A stretch of 64,000 bases of DNA from Isoetes taiwanensis. Taxonomy: Eukaryota > Streptophyta > Lycopodiopsida > Isoetales > Isoetaceae. A model generated the notes under the pieces. The model did no database searches. It was not told the origin of the DNA and saw nothing but the letters and a program-made list of their open reading frames with translations. Of this stretch, positions 46,430 to 59,800 are shown piece after piece (within the stretch, counting starts at the first letter, position 1; every line of letters starts with the position of its first letter). The position numbers were made by a program, and so were the translations under genes. The DNA lies in assembly GCA_021234155.1 (NCBI GenBank), contig JAJEKV010000021.1, positions 15,003,760 through 15,067,759 of the forward strand, in the 5' to 3' direction.

Positions 46430-48685
46430 CGTAACAAACTATTTTGGAACCATTGTTGAATGTACGTGCATCTTATGTTTGAGCATAATGGCTATGGTAT
46501 TTGAGCATGGAAATGTGTGATATTAGCATCTTTCACAGCACAAGTATGTTGCGCAATGGAAATCTAGGCGAGAGCGCAACGACATGGATGACAATTGCTA
46601 AGCCGTTAGCCGTCATAATGTAAAGAGCATTAACTGAATGGTAGAGATGATGAAACCCACCATTGAACGCGAAGTCAAGCCAACTGTAGAGACCCACTGT
46701 TTTTGATGTTATAAAGGAGTTGAAGCCATTGTGTAAAAATATGGTTTAAAACCATTGACACAAGGTGACGCGCCAAACCTGGTCGCGCAGATTCACAAGG
46801 ATCGGGAAAGGATTCACCAACTGGACCGGATCTAACGGTATTTCATCAAACACTCGAATATTCCTCTTACGGCTGAGCTGTCTATGGTTAGCTCAACCAT
46901 CTACGGGATCACATGAAAATAACCTTTGGCGTTGCGAAGACGGTAACGCTGCCGCTGGCGAACTAAGCATTAACTACTGGCGGCGAATGCGTGTCTTTGC
47001 CATGGCGTGTTTATGTCGCTCACCCCGCGGGCTCTGGATAAACGTCGCACCTGTAAACGGCATGCCGTTAAGCGCAGCGATGCCAGTGGGCTAACTGGCG
47101 ATGGAGTGTCACTGAATAACGCTGGAGCTAAGTATAAATCATCGATCTTGATAACAGTCCTGTTCTCTTGATAGGGCCTGTCTTTTGTGTCGGTCTACAG
47201 CTCGTTGATTCTACGCATCATACATGCGAACCGAGAAAGATAATTGCTGATTTTTGCGGATAAACTGGGGTAAATAGCCGTTAAGCAGAACGATGACGGG
47301 GAGCAGTATTTATGTGCAGAGCCGGATGACTGGCTGCATACCAGCGCGGCAAAGATGCGGCAAAACTCTGTGCGTGAGCATTCTTCTGCGTCTTTGAAAG
47401 CGGCGTCACCTGCGTCGCATTGTCGATACTAGGGATATGCGTAAACAGTGCTGGCAGGTACTGCGGCGATCATCCTTCTTTTACATATTAAACTGGCAGG
47501 ACAAGAGGTCAGCCTCTCCTGGAGATCATGGGAAATAACTCTGGCCTCGCGACGCCGACATTTCCCATAATCCCCACTCGAGAGGTTAACCTCACCGAGG
47601 ATGCCCTGCGGCGACACGGGCTGCCCAGCGTATAAACAGTATTTAGTGAAATATGGCAAGCCGCGAACAGATAAGATGGCGGCTTTGTTTGAAGAAGGCT
47701 GGTATCTGAAGAGAACTCGGCAGCCGGCGTTATTATTGAAGGGACGGGGAAGGAAGCAGACAGTAGGAGGTGTTGTGTGGAAAACGATGATTATTAGTCG
47801 AATTGAGTGTTAGCTAAATATGGAGAAGAATGGCAACTACGCTAGCGAATTTGTCACGGTTTAGTTGAATATTACCTTCAATAAAACCATAAGCGAGGGC
47901 ATCGTGAAGACGCGGTCTGGGAAGACGTGCTGGGCAGAGGCATACGCGTTTCGGCGGTATGTGCTGCGGCGAGCATTGGATGGCGATGAATGACGACGTA
48001 TGGCGGCGTATGAATGCTTGCGATGAAACAAGCGGAAAACTTCAAGTAACCTCTGCCAAACTTCTGATAGTTAACTGATGAGGCACAGCATTTTAATGCT
48101 CATAAGAAACTAAGGATTTGGCTAATGAGGCCAGTTGAGATATGACGCTGTTGAAGATATTGGGAGCACCATGTAATTTTATTAGAGCTAACTCGTGCTC
48201 CGACGTAATCTTAGAGATATTTGGGATGAAAACACAATAGTACTTCCGAAAGGAGTTAAGCACATGCATGAGAGCAGTGGTCGTTTGAATAAGCTGACAG
48301 TGGCGCGTCTTACGGTGACAGGGCATTGATGAATAGCGGCGGCAATGACGACTAACGACCGCGTGAACTTCCCGCAGCGGATCCCGGCGGCGGTAGCGCG
48401 GCGTGCTGTCAGGTATGGCGGTGTGCTGGCGATGTATGGTGCATGTTGGTCCCATATGTGTCGCGTCGTCTGTGCCCGTGTTGACATCTTTGGTGCTGTA
48501 TGCATGTTGCAACTGCGTGGAAGCTTGTGCGGCATATTGACGAGCTGGCGGCTGTGTTGTCATGCTTGTTATCCCCGATACGTAACTTCGTAATATGTAC
48601 TAGGTGGGAAGAAGCGATACTTGATTACGTAATATACGTTGGTTTGATGTGAATACAAGGCCTGATATAAATTTGATTCTGCACG
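46430..48685 (+). repeat. Mirrored gypsy B 5' LTR
   Basis: Recognisable pieces in order: GAACCATTGTTG and TTTGAGCATAATGG near 46,446-46,495, CATAATGTAAAGA near 46,614, CCATTGTGTAAAAA and GGTTTAAAACCATTGAC near 46,726-46,760, the extra block with its hairpin to about 47,600, and ACGTTGGTTTGATGTGAATACAA near 48,636-48,658. Confidence 0.85.
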
Positions 48686-48700
48686 ATGATATCGGCAACT
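48686..48700 (+). other. Mirrored gypsy B primer-binding site remnant
   Basis: GATGATATCGGCA at about 48,685-48,697 corresponds to GATGGTATCGAGCC on the minus strand at 40,625-40,639, with one substitution and one deletion. Confidence 0.6.
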
Positions 48701-50339
48701 GAGCTGCTGGTAGGCGCGAGATGAAGCGCGGCATCGCGGCGCGCATAACGCTGGCGAGCGGCGTCTATGAGAGAGAGCGACGTCTGACTGGCTGACTGCG
48801 AACCGAAGCTGCAGTCGCGACAGTGGCGAAGGGCTGGCAGGTGCGGCGGCCTGAAATTTAACCATTGAATACTCGGGCGCTGTAATTTGTTTTGGGGGCC
48901 ATATTTGTTTGCGATAACACAGAAGAGCTCGTGGAAAGGAAGATAGCGGTCTGACCGTGAACGGATATACGAATCTTCTTTATTGAAGCATTTTGAAGTT
49001 GAGACCAGCTGGAAATCGCGATCTCGGCACCGTCGGTTGAGGTAAGGAAAATTGCTGAAGACGCTGAATGACAGCTTGAACGCACAGCTACGATAAGAGT
49101 GATAGCGCGATTGGCAGTCGCGGCTGAAACTCGAACAGTGAGTGTCTACTATGAAGAAGAGGTGAATACGGTGCGATTTAAATGGTATGCCCTGCGTGAT
49201 GCTTTGAGAACTAGCGACTGCTGGCGAACATCAGCAGATGCGGTTACCGCGGTTTTGGCAGAAGGCTTTCCGGCGGCCTAACAGGTATTCTCGATATTTG
49301 CTGCAGCGATGTCGGTGAAGACTGAACAGCGATGACAGCTGTCGGCAGAAAAGAGGTCGTCGCACAGGCGTCAAAGACCTCAAAAGCGTTTTTCAGAAAG
49401 TGCGGCGGTAAGTCGGTGAAACTCTGGCGTGGAACTCTAAATGCGATGATCCGAGGAAAAGTATTAATGGGCATTAGTAAAGTGAATATACCGACCGCAG
49501 TGCTGGCATTATTTGGCATGAAAATGACGGAATCTGGTGTCGCCATGCCATGGAAAGTTATTGGCGGCCCGGCTGGAATCTTTCGCGAAGCAGAACATCG
49601 TAATTATGGCGGGCGAGGGCAACAGCGGGCAAAATGAACCTGTTGACAGTTATTGACTGTGTTTATATCTTCTGAAGTTGGTGGAAGTGTTAAAACAGCG
49701 AAAATTACGAAAGGTGAATGAACGCTTTGTGAATGATACCGGTGGTGCGTAAAAGCTGTTGAAGTGCTTATTGCATTCAGGCATACCGGGCACGACTTTG
49801 ATAACGGAAAATGTTGGCGGCCTGGTCTTTGAAGAGGCCAGCGCGGCGGTGGCTTCTTTGCGCTCAGATTGGAGACATCGCCGGGAGCGATGGCGGCTGC
49901 GTGAACTGCTGATGCTGACGAATACTTCAGACTAAGATAGTAAACGGTCGAAATACGTGCGTCGTCTTCAATCAATAACTGTTTATTGATGAATGTTATC
50001 TTTTGCACGGTAAACTCTGCTGAAGGCTGATAGTGAAGATGTAAGAAATTCCGAAAGGCCGAAATTACGACCGCACGAGCTGTCCCACTAACAAATTGAG
50101 CATGAACGATTTGAAACGGTCAAACATGTTTCATTAGCCTGGCTTGTCATGGGCTGGAAGGCGGTTCATGAGCACTGTTAGCGAAAAGGGCTGTGAACAG
50201 CAAGCGCTATGGCCTGTCATTCACCAGTAGAGGAGCGGTCGGCGGTGTGCGACCAGCGAACAAGATTTTTGATCGAAATAAACGCACTGCTAGAGATTGA
50301 TGAATCATCGAATAACGAAACTATGAATTTGCGCGATGA

Positions 50340-50560
50340 TGCCGGAACAAGAATGAAGGAAGCCGGATGTAGGCGCAGCCGAGGTTCCTGCTGATCATTT
50401 TGTGCGGTACGCGACAGCGAGGTATACGCTGCCGATGACTGAATGAATTTTCAGAGGATAAATATTGTTACTGTTAGTATTGCAAATGACTATCTTTACG
50501 TATATGGCTCAAAACGCGGATGAGCGCATTTGAATCATTTGAATACTGTGTGCTACGCAC
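50340..50560 (+). pseudogene. Mirrored gypsy B reverse transcriptase segment
   Basis: GGATGTAGGCGCAGCC (about 50,366), TGATCATTTTG (about 50,391), GACTGAATGAA (about 50,435), GACTATCTTTACGTATATGG (about 50,488) and GATGAGCGCATTTGAATCATTTGAA (about 50,519) follow the order of the RT sequence at 38,375-38,180 read on the minus strand. The catalytic box itself is not translatable. Confidence 0.75.
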
Positions 50561-52267
50561 CGGCGACTTGCAAGACAGCATGCAAAAAATGGCTCAGAAG
50601 TGTTCAATTTTGGCTTGCGGTGAGTATTTTGACCCTGAAGTAGGCTGTGAATCCCCGGCGAACGTAGATCTTGTTTTATTAACGCAAGAAATGTATGCAG
50701 TTAGCGCCAGTTTCTTTAATATGCTTGAACTGTGCGGAAGTTTGCTAAGACAGCTATGTTGATGAAAAACTTAATGTCGATAATGGAAAAGCGGCAATAG
50801 TATATTTGAAGGTGCCTTCGGTGCTTCAGCCTGACCGGTCGGTATGAAACATGAGATTTACGCGGTGCATACTGTTATGGTGTTATGCGAGGCTATTTGG
50901 TAGTAGCCGGCAATAACGGCATTATTCACTATGGCGGAGTGCGGCAATATTCATCATCAAAATACGGAAACACCGCAATAATGGCGGTTTATGATCTGCA
51001 TTTTAGCGGAAATTACGCAAAGCGGCAGATCAGACAAAAAGCAGATGGTGAACAACAATTTGACACTGCATGTTGAATAGAACGGGCTACATTTATAACT
51101 CTTTCTTTCAGGCCGAAATGAATAATGACAGTTCAATATTACTTTGGTGTCACATATTAAACAACGAATACCTACCAGCGGTATGCGTATCTATCCACGT
51201 TATCAGTGAACTTCACGATATCGCCAGGGCATTGTTATCGATTACGCTGTTATTTACCTTTGGCGATGTATTGGCGAATTCCATGATGCACCTTATGGCG
51301 GGCGAGAATGAAGAAAATACGCGAAGATGGCTCGAAAATGTTTTATTGACACAACGATATGTAAAGTTTGTGAAGACGACCGGCGGTTAAGCGGTGCGGC
51401 GAACTCATTGTACCGTACGCATTAGCGAGAAGGTGAAATATTCTGTAGTTGTGGCCGCGCAAATGCGCAGTGTCATTGTGAATAGGTTGACGTATGCAGC
51501 GCCTACTACGACGAAATGGCATTAACTTTGGCGTGGCTGGTACGGCATATATTTCCCTGACCGCAGTACCCAAACAGCGAATACGTATTAATTCAGCGAA
51601 GTACGTTGAAAACTGCGCTGTGATTCTCTGGTCATCACGACGAATAGGCGGCAGGTAGTCAGGTGGAGAATTATTTGAGATCTATCTCCGACGTCGGCTC
51701 GGAAGACGCCAGGCCAGCTGGGCTGCCCCACGGCTAATGAGTTCCCAACGGTACGGCAAAGTAGCGTTTGTAACTATCGACTGGGAAATCGAGACTTTGT
51801 AATAAACGTGAAGGCTATGTTACTACTATTGCTGCTTGAGCGTAGTGTTGTTTGCTGAGTTGTGTCAGTACGCTTATGGTGAGGCGAGGTCGGGCGAAAA
51901 TAAAGAGCGTCAGTACGCGAAGATGGAATATTCCGCCGACAATGATCTTCCACGCGAAAGCGGCTATTGCCGCCGTACTTCGCGAGCAAAACTCCCGAAT
52001 GCCGGTCGCAGGCTGAAATGTAGTGATGTTGCCTTCGGATGCAACTTCACCGAGGAATGTCGATTTTCCATGTGGCGATTTTGTTTGCTTCACGAGAAAA
52101 ACTGCGGTATTGTGCCTTCGAGGCTGTTAGTGAATGAAATTCTACCCTGGTATTGAATTCGGTCGTCTTGGTCGCCAAAGAGGGCTGAATGAAGGTAATG
52201 AAGCATGAACATGCCGGCGGCGTCAGCGGCCGATATTATGATGACCACGAGCGAGACGAAAATGATA

Positions 52268-53745
52268 TGTTATGCCTAAATACGGACGACTGACGGGCTA
52301 TTTTGCATGCGTATTTGGGCATAATGGGCTATGTATTTGAGCAAATAATGGCGTATTATTCACAGCACAGAGGCGTAGTGCGCCTGGCCGTCTGAGCAGA
52401 ATACAGCTTATTTATGAATGACAGGCTGGTGCGTGGTACTTTAAATAAGATTAATAATGTAAAGAGCAGCTCTTGAGCGCCCGTCAGCAACTCTTAAAAT
52501 TATAACATTGACCTCAAAGGAGTTAAAATGTTCATTGATGTACAAGGGCATGTATGGTTTAAAAACCGTGACGCACAAAGGAGTGAGCACCCCTTAGGCT
52601 CGAGGATACTCCCTGTTCTTGCAATGAGCTTTGAAACTGTGCTGGCGGCGACGTTTGCTGCCGTACAAACCTGACTTACAATTGACCAGCCGCGACTGGT
52701 ACGCTGGCACGGAAGCTGAACAAGCGTTGGCGACTGTCCCCAGAAGCGGCGCGGCGGCGAAAAAATTCGATGGCGAGGCAGCGGCTGAAAAGGGACGGAA
52801 AGGCACAGGCTTCAGGAGATATTTGGAACACGTGAAGCCGATGATGACGGTAGGAATGATCTTAACTGCTGTTGTCTTCACGACATTTGAAGAATCGTAC
52901 TGGCAAATAATAAAACTTCGAATCTGAGCATCGCGGTGCAGATTACTGAACGGATACTGGAAAAGCACTCAGAGCCTCGCTGTTGCCGATTTCTAAGCGG
53001 TACAGCCATGTACTGCGCCCCGGCGCGGCACTGAATGGCGATGATTTCGTGACGGCGCGCCCAGGCGCGTGTGGAAACTGCTGATGGCAAACAGCAAGCA
53101 ACCTGCAAAAGCGTGATATTGATTAACTTGTTTATAACAACAGTAAATGTTTCTGAAACTCCGGTTGTGGTGAAGACAGAGATATGACGCTGAGCGTGGA
53201 ACGTCATGTGTCAGCGACTCATAATGGTACGACCGAGGAAGTTCTGCTCAGGCGGTAACCATTGTGGTATCTTTAGAACCGTGCATTACAATGGCGTACT
53301 GACCAGGAGTGCTTCCGGCTGCGTATGACGGGCAGTGCGTTTGAATTGGCGGTGACAGCCGACAGTGGCCGTCGCTGTGGGCGACCAGGCAACATTCTAT
53401 TGTTTAAGTTCTTATGATACTGCTTCACTACCGGCGGTCTTCTAGGCGGCGTCTTTATCATGTCTTTGCTGGCGTCTTTGTTCAGCGTGTGACGAACCCT
53501 ATTGTGTCGCCGACGTCGATTCGGCCGCTGCGTGTTGACATCTTTATGCCAACCGCATGTTGTGGCCAACGCGTGGAAGCTGTGGAAACGCCAAGCGGCG
53601 GCGTGTATGTGAATTATCTTTATGTTGTCAATGTATACGCTATGCGTGACTTTCATATGCCAACACCGTGGAAGCGTGCTGTTGCAACCAGCTGCTCCCG
53701 ACTGATTTTGATAATGCAAATAAAATTTTGTGCTAAAACACGGTT
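52268..53745 (+). repeat. Mirrored gypsy B 3' LTR
   Basis: It starts TGTTATGCCTAAATA at 52,268, then TATTTTGCATGCG, TATTTGGGCATAAT, AATGTAAAGAGCAG, ATAACATTGACC, GGTTTAAAAACC and GAGTGAGCACCCC, all in the LTR order. It ends near 53,745; the sequence beyond it (CACCTCTTCAACCC, AACGACTTATTCT) matches the left-arm flank at 34,050-34,130. Confidence 0.85.
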
Positions 53746-53949
53746 GCGTAACTGGCGACTCACCTCTTCAACCCGACTCTGCCCCTGCGTAAACGACTTA
53801 TTCTGGGCTCTTTGAATATGAAACAGCGCAGACGCAACTCTTCAGGCGTAATGCGGCGACTGGCGATAACTGCCTTTATGATATGATACGCGCGCATGCG
53901 GTGTTGCATCGGCTGACCAGGAAAATCGCTGCAAAATGCGGTTTGATGA

Positions 53950-55650
53950 GCTGGCGACACTGGGCACAATTCGCGGCGATATTGACGCCGAATGCCGCGT
54001 AATGCCATTGAAAATTACTGAAATACGTTTTGGCGAAGGTAGCGGCGACGGCATCCGGTATTTGAATTCTTGCTTTGCATGACACCGACACCTTTGGTTT
54101 ATTTCATGAGATGACGACAATCCCGCCGTCTGAGGTCGCGCCAGTACGCCTCGCACTGGTAGTGACCATTAACTCATTCAGGAAAATCAAGAAGAACGTA
54201 TCTAATGGCAGAATAAGATTTGCAGCATTGCTGCCGCGTCATCACTATAACACAAATCAGCTTTGCAAAACTGCGGCAATGCCTGCAAAGCATGTGATAA
54301 ACATGTTCAGTATCGCATGATGCATGTTAAGTTCTCAAACTCTTAGCCCCGTCTTCTTTGAGAAAAGTTGACATCATGAAGGCACCCTCTTGTGCGTTAT
54401 GAACGACGACTTAGATAAATGCCGTTACGGTAGACCGCGCTCATGCACCAGCCAATTTATGGTCGAAGTTTGAAACAATTTCTATATATAACTTTGTGAA
54501 TTTTACGCCGCGATGCCGACTGGCGGCGCGGCGCAGGGGTTCCACAGACTCTTCAAAAATGCGTTTAAAACATGAAGAGTTTTTACTGAAATTTAGGCAT
54601 CGACCACTCAAGCTCACTTAGCGACGGCCGGTGCCCTTATCTCCGCTCTTTGGCAACACGTGATGTTGAAAATGGCGGCAATGGCGGCGTAACACTTAGG
54701 CCAGGCGACATACGCTCGTGTTTGCCCGGCATCGCTGTATCTGGCTGTTATTGCTACGCATGTTTTAATGAGGCTATCAAAAGACCAGCTGGCGATTCAA
54801 TAACTACCAAGGCAATATCCCCTATACACTGACCAGCGAAACGAAAGTTATACAAGCCAGTGTAGTAAAAGTAAATACACTTTAAGGAACAATATACCAG
54901 CGGTGGCACTCTATGCAATGCAAACAATTGGCAGCGGCGTCGTGGGCCGCGGCGAGCTTTGTAGAAGCTTTGTTTCGCTATGTTGAGAATGAGAACCTGC
55001 CGTGGCGCAGGTAACGGGGAAAACTTTGGCATCACTGCTCACTGCGACACCGGGCAAGCTGGCATTTATATTTGAAGGCGAGTTTTGGCATAACTGTGAC
55101 CGCCATGGCGCCGCTCTGTGCAGGTGCGCACCACGCTGAATGACTGTTATAACTGTTATTGCGCATGGCTCCGGCGTTTAACGATGTGAAAAACATTGCG
55201 CACCCATGTTGCCCGTTGGCTGGCGAGCACATTGCGCGATCTTTGGCTTTGCAATACTCAATGAACTGCTCGAATCGCCGGTGCGGCCCGTAATGATGCG
55301 TGTACGCGCATAAATCCGCAGCGGCACCGGGGCCCAGGCACAGCACAGCACAGAAGAATTTTAACTGGCAGCGGCTGCGTCAGTGCCCAGTCCCCAGGGC
55401 TTCACGGATGGCGCGGTGGAGTAAGGAAGCGGCACTACGGCGAACTTTATATTACTGCGATTACGGGGTATTGAATGACCATATAGCTACGAGTTGCCGC
55501 TTTGAGCTGAGTAGAAGTCATTTTGACGCCCAGCATTCCATTCGCGCTCGCAACTGCCGAGCACCATCTATGCATGACTTGGCATTGTGCGCGAGGTTAT
55601 AGACAAACATGCTGCATTCTTGAGCCTCGTCGAATCATTATCTGCCGCTT
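53950..55650 (+). pseudogene. Mirrored copy of the ARM-like locus
   Basis: CTCAAACTCTTAGCCCCGTC near 54,333 and GTTGACATCATGAAG near 54,368 match the left arm at 33,255-33,300. GCACCATCTATGCATGACTTGGCATTG at 55,560-55,586 matches 31,682-31,708 almost exactly and preserves A-P-S-M-H-D-L-A-L. Between these the sequence is too noisy to read. It is useful only as a check on the left-arm reading. Confidence 0.75.
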
Positions 55651-56044
55651 GTTGTAATAAGTTTCCTTGGCGGGCAATGCTGGTATTGAGGTGGCCGCTG
55701 GCCATTACGTATGGAATACGCCCGACTATTGATATAAGGTGAATAAAAACTGATACATTATTATGCAATTGTTACTACTCTATTTCACGCAACCATTTGC
55801 CGCTGAAGAAGACATTTGCCAGCCGCAACTTCAGGGCGGCAGCTTTTCTTGCTTCTAAGTGAGAAAGAGAGGCGGCGACTATATTGTGCAATTTTCCCAA
55901 CTTGTACACATCATCACAGGCACTATAGCATGGCCCGAATGTATCATTGTTGCAGGTCACCATTTGGTGTTGTTATGAAATTGTTCTCTAATTATACACG
56001 ACCCTGATGCCGCATTCATTATTTTATTGACCGTGCATATTGTT

Positions 56045-56092
56045 TACTTCTAGTTATGCATTCTCTTCCCCTGATTATACACCATGTGGTAA
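56045..56092 (-). repeat. Mirrored minisatellite cores
   Basis: CTAGTTATGCATTCTCTTCCCC followed by TGATTATACACCATGTGG is the reverse complement of two adjacent cores at 31,071-31,108, including the rare TGTGCATAAC variant. Confidence 0.8.
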
Positions 56093-56756
56093 AATAAATG
56101 GCGCAACGTTATGAACGAAAGCGTGTCCAGACATTTTCTTGATGATTGGCGGCCGCGGAATTACAATTCCCGCCACGCATTGTTGTCTAAATCATCAGTA
56201 AACACAATAAGTAGCTCACAAAAATAATATGATCTAAACACCGATGCATCCAATAAAAACTTTTACATATGCCTGCTGGGACTTGCACTGGGCAGGATTG
56301 AAATGTTGAGTAACACATATGGTGGTGCGCAATCTTCTTTGCTTGTCATTTGAGATAAATAGAACTAGAAAAAGCGGTCATGTTATTGCCGAAGCTTAAA
56401 AATAGATAGTATTGCGAGCGCGCAAGCCCAGCTCGGCATAAAATATCCATGTTTGCTCTGTCACAACGACTGATATCCATGTTCTCCCCAATCACAGCGA
56501 CCAAGGACTGAAAAGATGCGACAAACGCAATTTGAAAGGTATTAAACCAACGACCCCATATATTGGCACGAATTTATGCTCTTTAACAATGCGACCAAGC
56601 CAGCACTCTCACTTTATTCAACTTTTGCATAGCGACATATGCCTAACGACAAACCCTGTCGCTAAAATGTTGAGAAGCTGTGTTGATTACGCCTTTGCTT
56701 GGTCATTTGGAGATGTGGATGCTACCTTTGGTCCCCGTAACGGTTAAGGTGAAGAC

Positions 56757-56800
56757 GATAAATCATATTTTATTATTCTGTCTGATGCCGGTTGAAGCTT
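56757..56800 (+). mobile_element. Mirrored truncated LINE 3' end
   Basis: AAATCATATTTTATTATTCTGTC followed by GGTTGAAGCTTG corresponds to the minus-strand reading of 30,270-30,223: AAATCATATTATTCTATTC..., then the AAGCTTGGTC flank. Most tail units are lost. Confidence 0.7.
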
Positions 56801-59800
56801 GATGCGTATTGGCTGAAACGGCAAAACCAGATACTTTGTTACGGCATCGCCAAGGTATCGGCAGCAAAACCAGCTGGTAATCATGTTTTCTGTCTGGCGA
56901 CTAATATTTTGCTCATCGCAGCGACTGAAGTTTAAGATACGGTAGTGCACCGATTTGAGAATGACAATATGACTATATAATTTTTCTTGAATTACGCTAT
57001 GGCGCGTCTTGTTCCGAATAGGCTGTATTCAGCACTGCGTAACATATACACTGCGGCCACGGCACGCCCGAGAAAAACATAAACTTCACGCCACCTGTAG
57101 CAAAGCCTATGGAGACCGTAGCTGTCGAGAAGATGATTCCGCAAAGAGCCAGCGCGGTGTATTCACTGCACGTAAATACAACAAAAAATAAGTGAAAACA
57201 TGACCATATACAGTCTGAACGAGGCCAACAACCAGTAGGAAGTAACCGTAAAACAGCGATATGAAACACCACGGCGTCATCTTCAACTTTACCCCTTAGC
57301 GCTGGTGCAGCTTCAGTTATGATCAGCATGTTGGTTGCTCAATGCGTCTTTACGTCGATATGTCGTATGGTACATCCCGGCCATCTACCTTGTGGACTCC
57401 GCAGCGTACGAAGACTGGCGATGTATAGCGGGCCGCATCGAAGTACGGTATTGGTAGCAGATAACGGCGATCGCGTCTGTCTCCTTTCCGACTACGCCGA
57501 TTTTCTTTGCGGCCACCGGCAACCGCTCATGCCTTCGTTCTATGCTCTGCACATTTGAATCCCCAGATATCGATTTACTAATGTAGTATGGTGAAAATAT
57601 GGAACATGTTCTTACATAGAAGGACATCGGTACGCTCCGACCGTTAAAACCTATGAAACGAAGGTAAAATAAGGATGCGCATGTATCTGAAGCAATTTGT
57701 CAGCTGACCAGGAAGATTGGCCGTATAACAGAAGAAAAACTGGGGTAAAAAATCTATGGAATACCTGTGTCGGAGACAACCAGAAGGAGATGTAAGCCAC
57801 CGCATGCTTATTTTTGTGCGTGCATTCGAGGATATGCCGCAAATCCGGACCTTCGCCCGCGACCGATAAACATCACAATTAGAAAGCGTCGGTATACGAA
57901 GCAATGTTGAGCATTAACGGCTGCACATCGAAAAACATATTTCGCCGCCGATATAAGTGCATTACTCGCTCATCTAATCTGAATTTCCGATAAGTCCCAT
58001 GCTGCCTCCCATATGCAAGCAAAACATTAGGCGCTATACTATGAAAACCTTTGCGTCGCCGAAAATAAATTTCGTGTCGAAGCTGCAGAAACACCCAAAA
58101 ATCCCAAAAAACCATAGCGTCCGGAAAAACTAATTTAAACAGCAAATGTATGTTTTTCTTTTGCTTTCCGTGAACCAGATATTATTTCATAGTATTAAGC
58201 GTCGGCACAAAGGCCATGCATGTCATCAAGTATTGGTGGTGATTTGAAGCAAAAACATTGTAAACAAGTCGACTTTTAACAGTAAATGTCCATCGCTATT
58301 TGTCGATTATTGTATGGAGATGACTAATAACGGCCCGGTATTTATTACTGAGCAAGGCGATTACATGAGCTAATTGTCATCGCAAAAAAAGCGACTTCAG
58401 GCACGAGAATACTACTGCTAGCACAAACATGCGACGTGTCTTATACTGACATGCAAGCGTTAAATTTAGATATTGCCGTCTGCTGGTATGCTGCATCAAT
58501 ATTATCTGCGGCAAACCAAGCTATGTTGCTGCTAATTTCCGTATCGCGTGACATTGAAACCATAACATGCGTGCAACAACATATTGTAAATTTAAAACCA
58601 ACGCCATTTTGTATTGTTCCAGCTCGGTCGGTCGATTTTCATCACGATACATGTTCATCACAAATATTCGAAATGAAAAGAAACATTCAAAAAACAAACG
58701 CTTAAATGTGGCCGTTATATCTTGACATTGGTACAGCCCGCGCGGCAGCTATCGTAGCGTGCTCTCCATTACTCCGTCTTAACCAAATCAATGAAAAAAA
58801 GAAATGAAGAAAATCACTGGAAACCAATCGGCCAGTATGGCGATATGTCGAGCAAAATTAAAGGTACGTTGAGTTTTGGGTTAAATCATGATACCCATTG
58901 TGCTACATACTGGTAGGAAACTGGCAAAGAATGAGAGGAGAATATGATAACAGCCGTATCCAGCTGTTTCTTATGCGACCAACATAGTGCATTTGTGTTC
59001 TTCAAATTATATTACAGTCTTTGCTGATGTCGAAAACTCTGCGTCCCTGACGTCCCCTGTCGGCTAAAGCCAGGTGAGTGTTTGACGGTATCAAAAGCAT
59101 AATATTTACATTCATACCGGCTCACAAAAGCTATGTTGAAACGGCAAAAGTCTACGGGTAAACGAAACGACACCATACGGTAGACTACAGTTGAACAAAT
59201 GGCAAAAGCGACATATCTGCAATTTAATTCTCTTTGGAAGTGATGAAATCTGCAATACCTCAGCAGAAACTGACCATGTGCGGTAAGGCAAGGCACAAAT
59301 CTGCTGTGGCAAACAACTTTGATCGAGATCGAAGTTTGCTTGCGTTTCTGGAACTGAAATTATTTAACATCGCGTGCCGGAGATTGATCGGCAATAAAGC
59401 TGGATATTCTGGAAGTTATTGATGACTTATTTAGCGGGCATTTGACGTATGGCGTGCGATCTCCGAAGCGCTGGTCGGCGAAGGCGATGAAGAAACGCCA
59501 TCAAAATCCTTCTCTGGCGACAGCAGTCAACGAAATAGCGGCTTATCGACTGAAAATGAACGGCGCTAAAGATACGGCGAAGCTGTTATGCATCCCAACA
59601 AAGGCGTGAAACGCACGGAGGCGAAGAGGTGTTTCCATAACGGCCCAAAACGCTCCGTCATGTCTGTGGCTGGTGTGATATTCACTCCGTGACACCACGG
59701 CATGAGCGATCGCTAAGGCATTTCGCTCCGGCCGATGATTCGCTGTTTATGACACCGACCGTAGGCGACTTGAAATGAGCAACTGCGTCTGCTGTCGCTA

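Larger units (their letters stand above)
46430..53745 (+). mobile_element. Mirrored copy of gypsy B
   Basis: Now on the plus strand: LTR at about 46,430-48,685, primer-binding site remnant at 48,686-48,700, RT blocks near 50,355-50,545 and the second LTR at 52,268-53,745. Total length is 7.3 kb against 9.3 kb in the left arm. It is not an independent insertion, since its flanks mirror the left-arm flanks too. Confidence 0.85.

Noticed and set aside
46430-53745. A third gypsy insertion of the same family in inverted orientation
   Set aside because: Its flanks also mirror those of gypsy B on both sides, so it is the same insertion read from the other strand.
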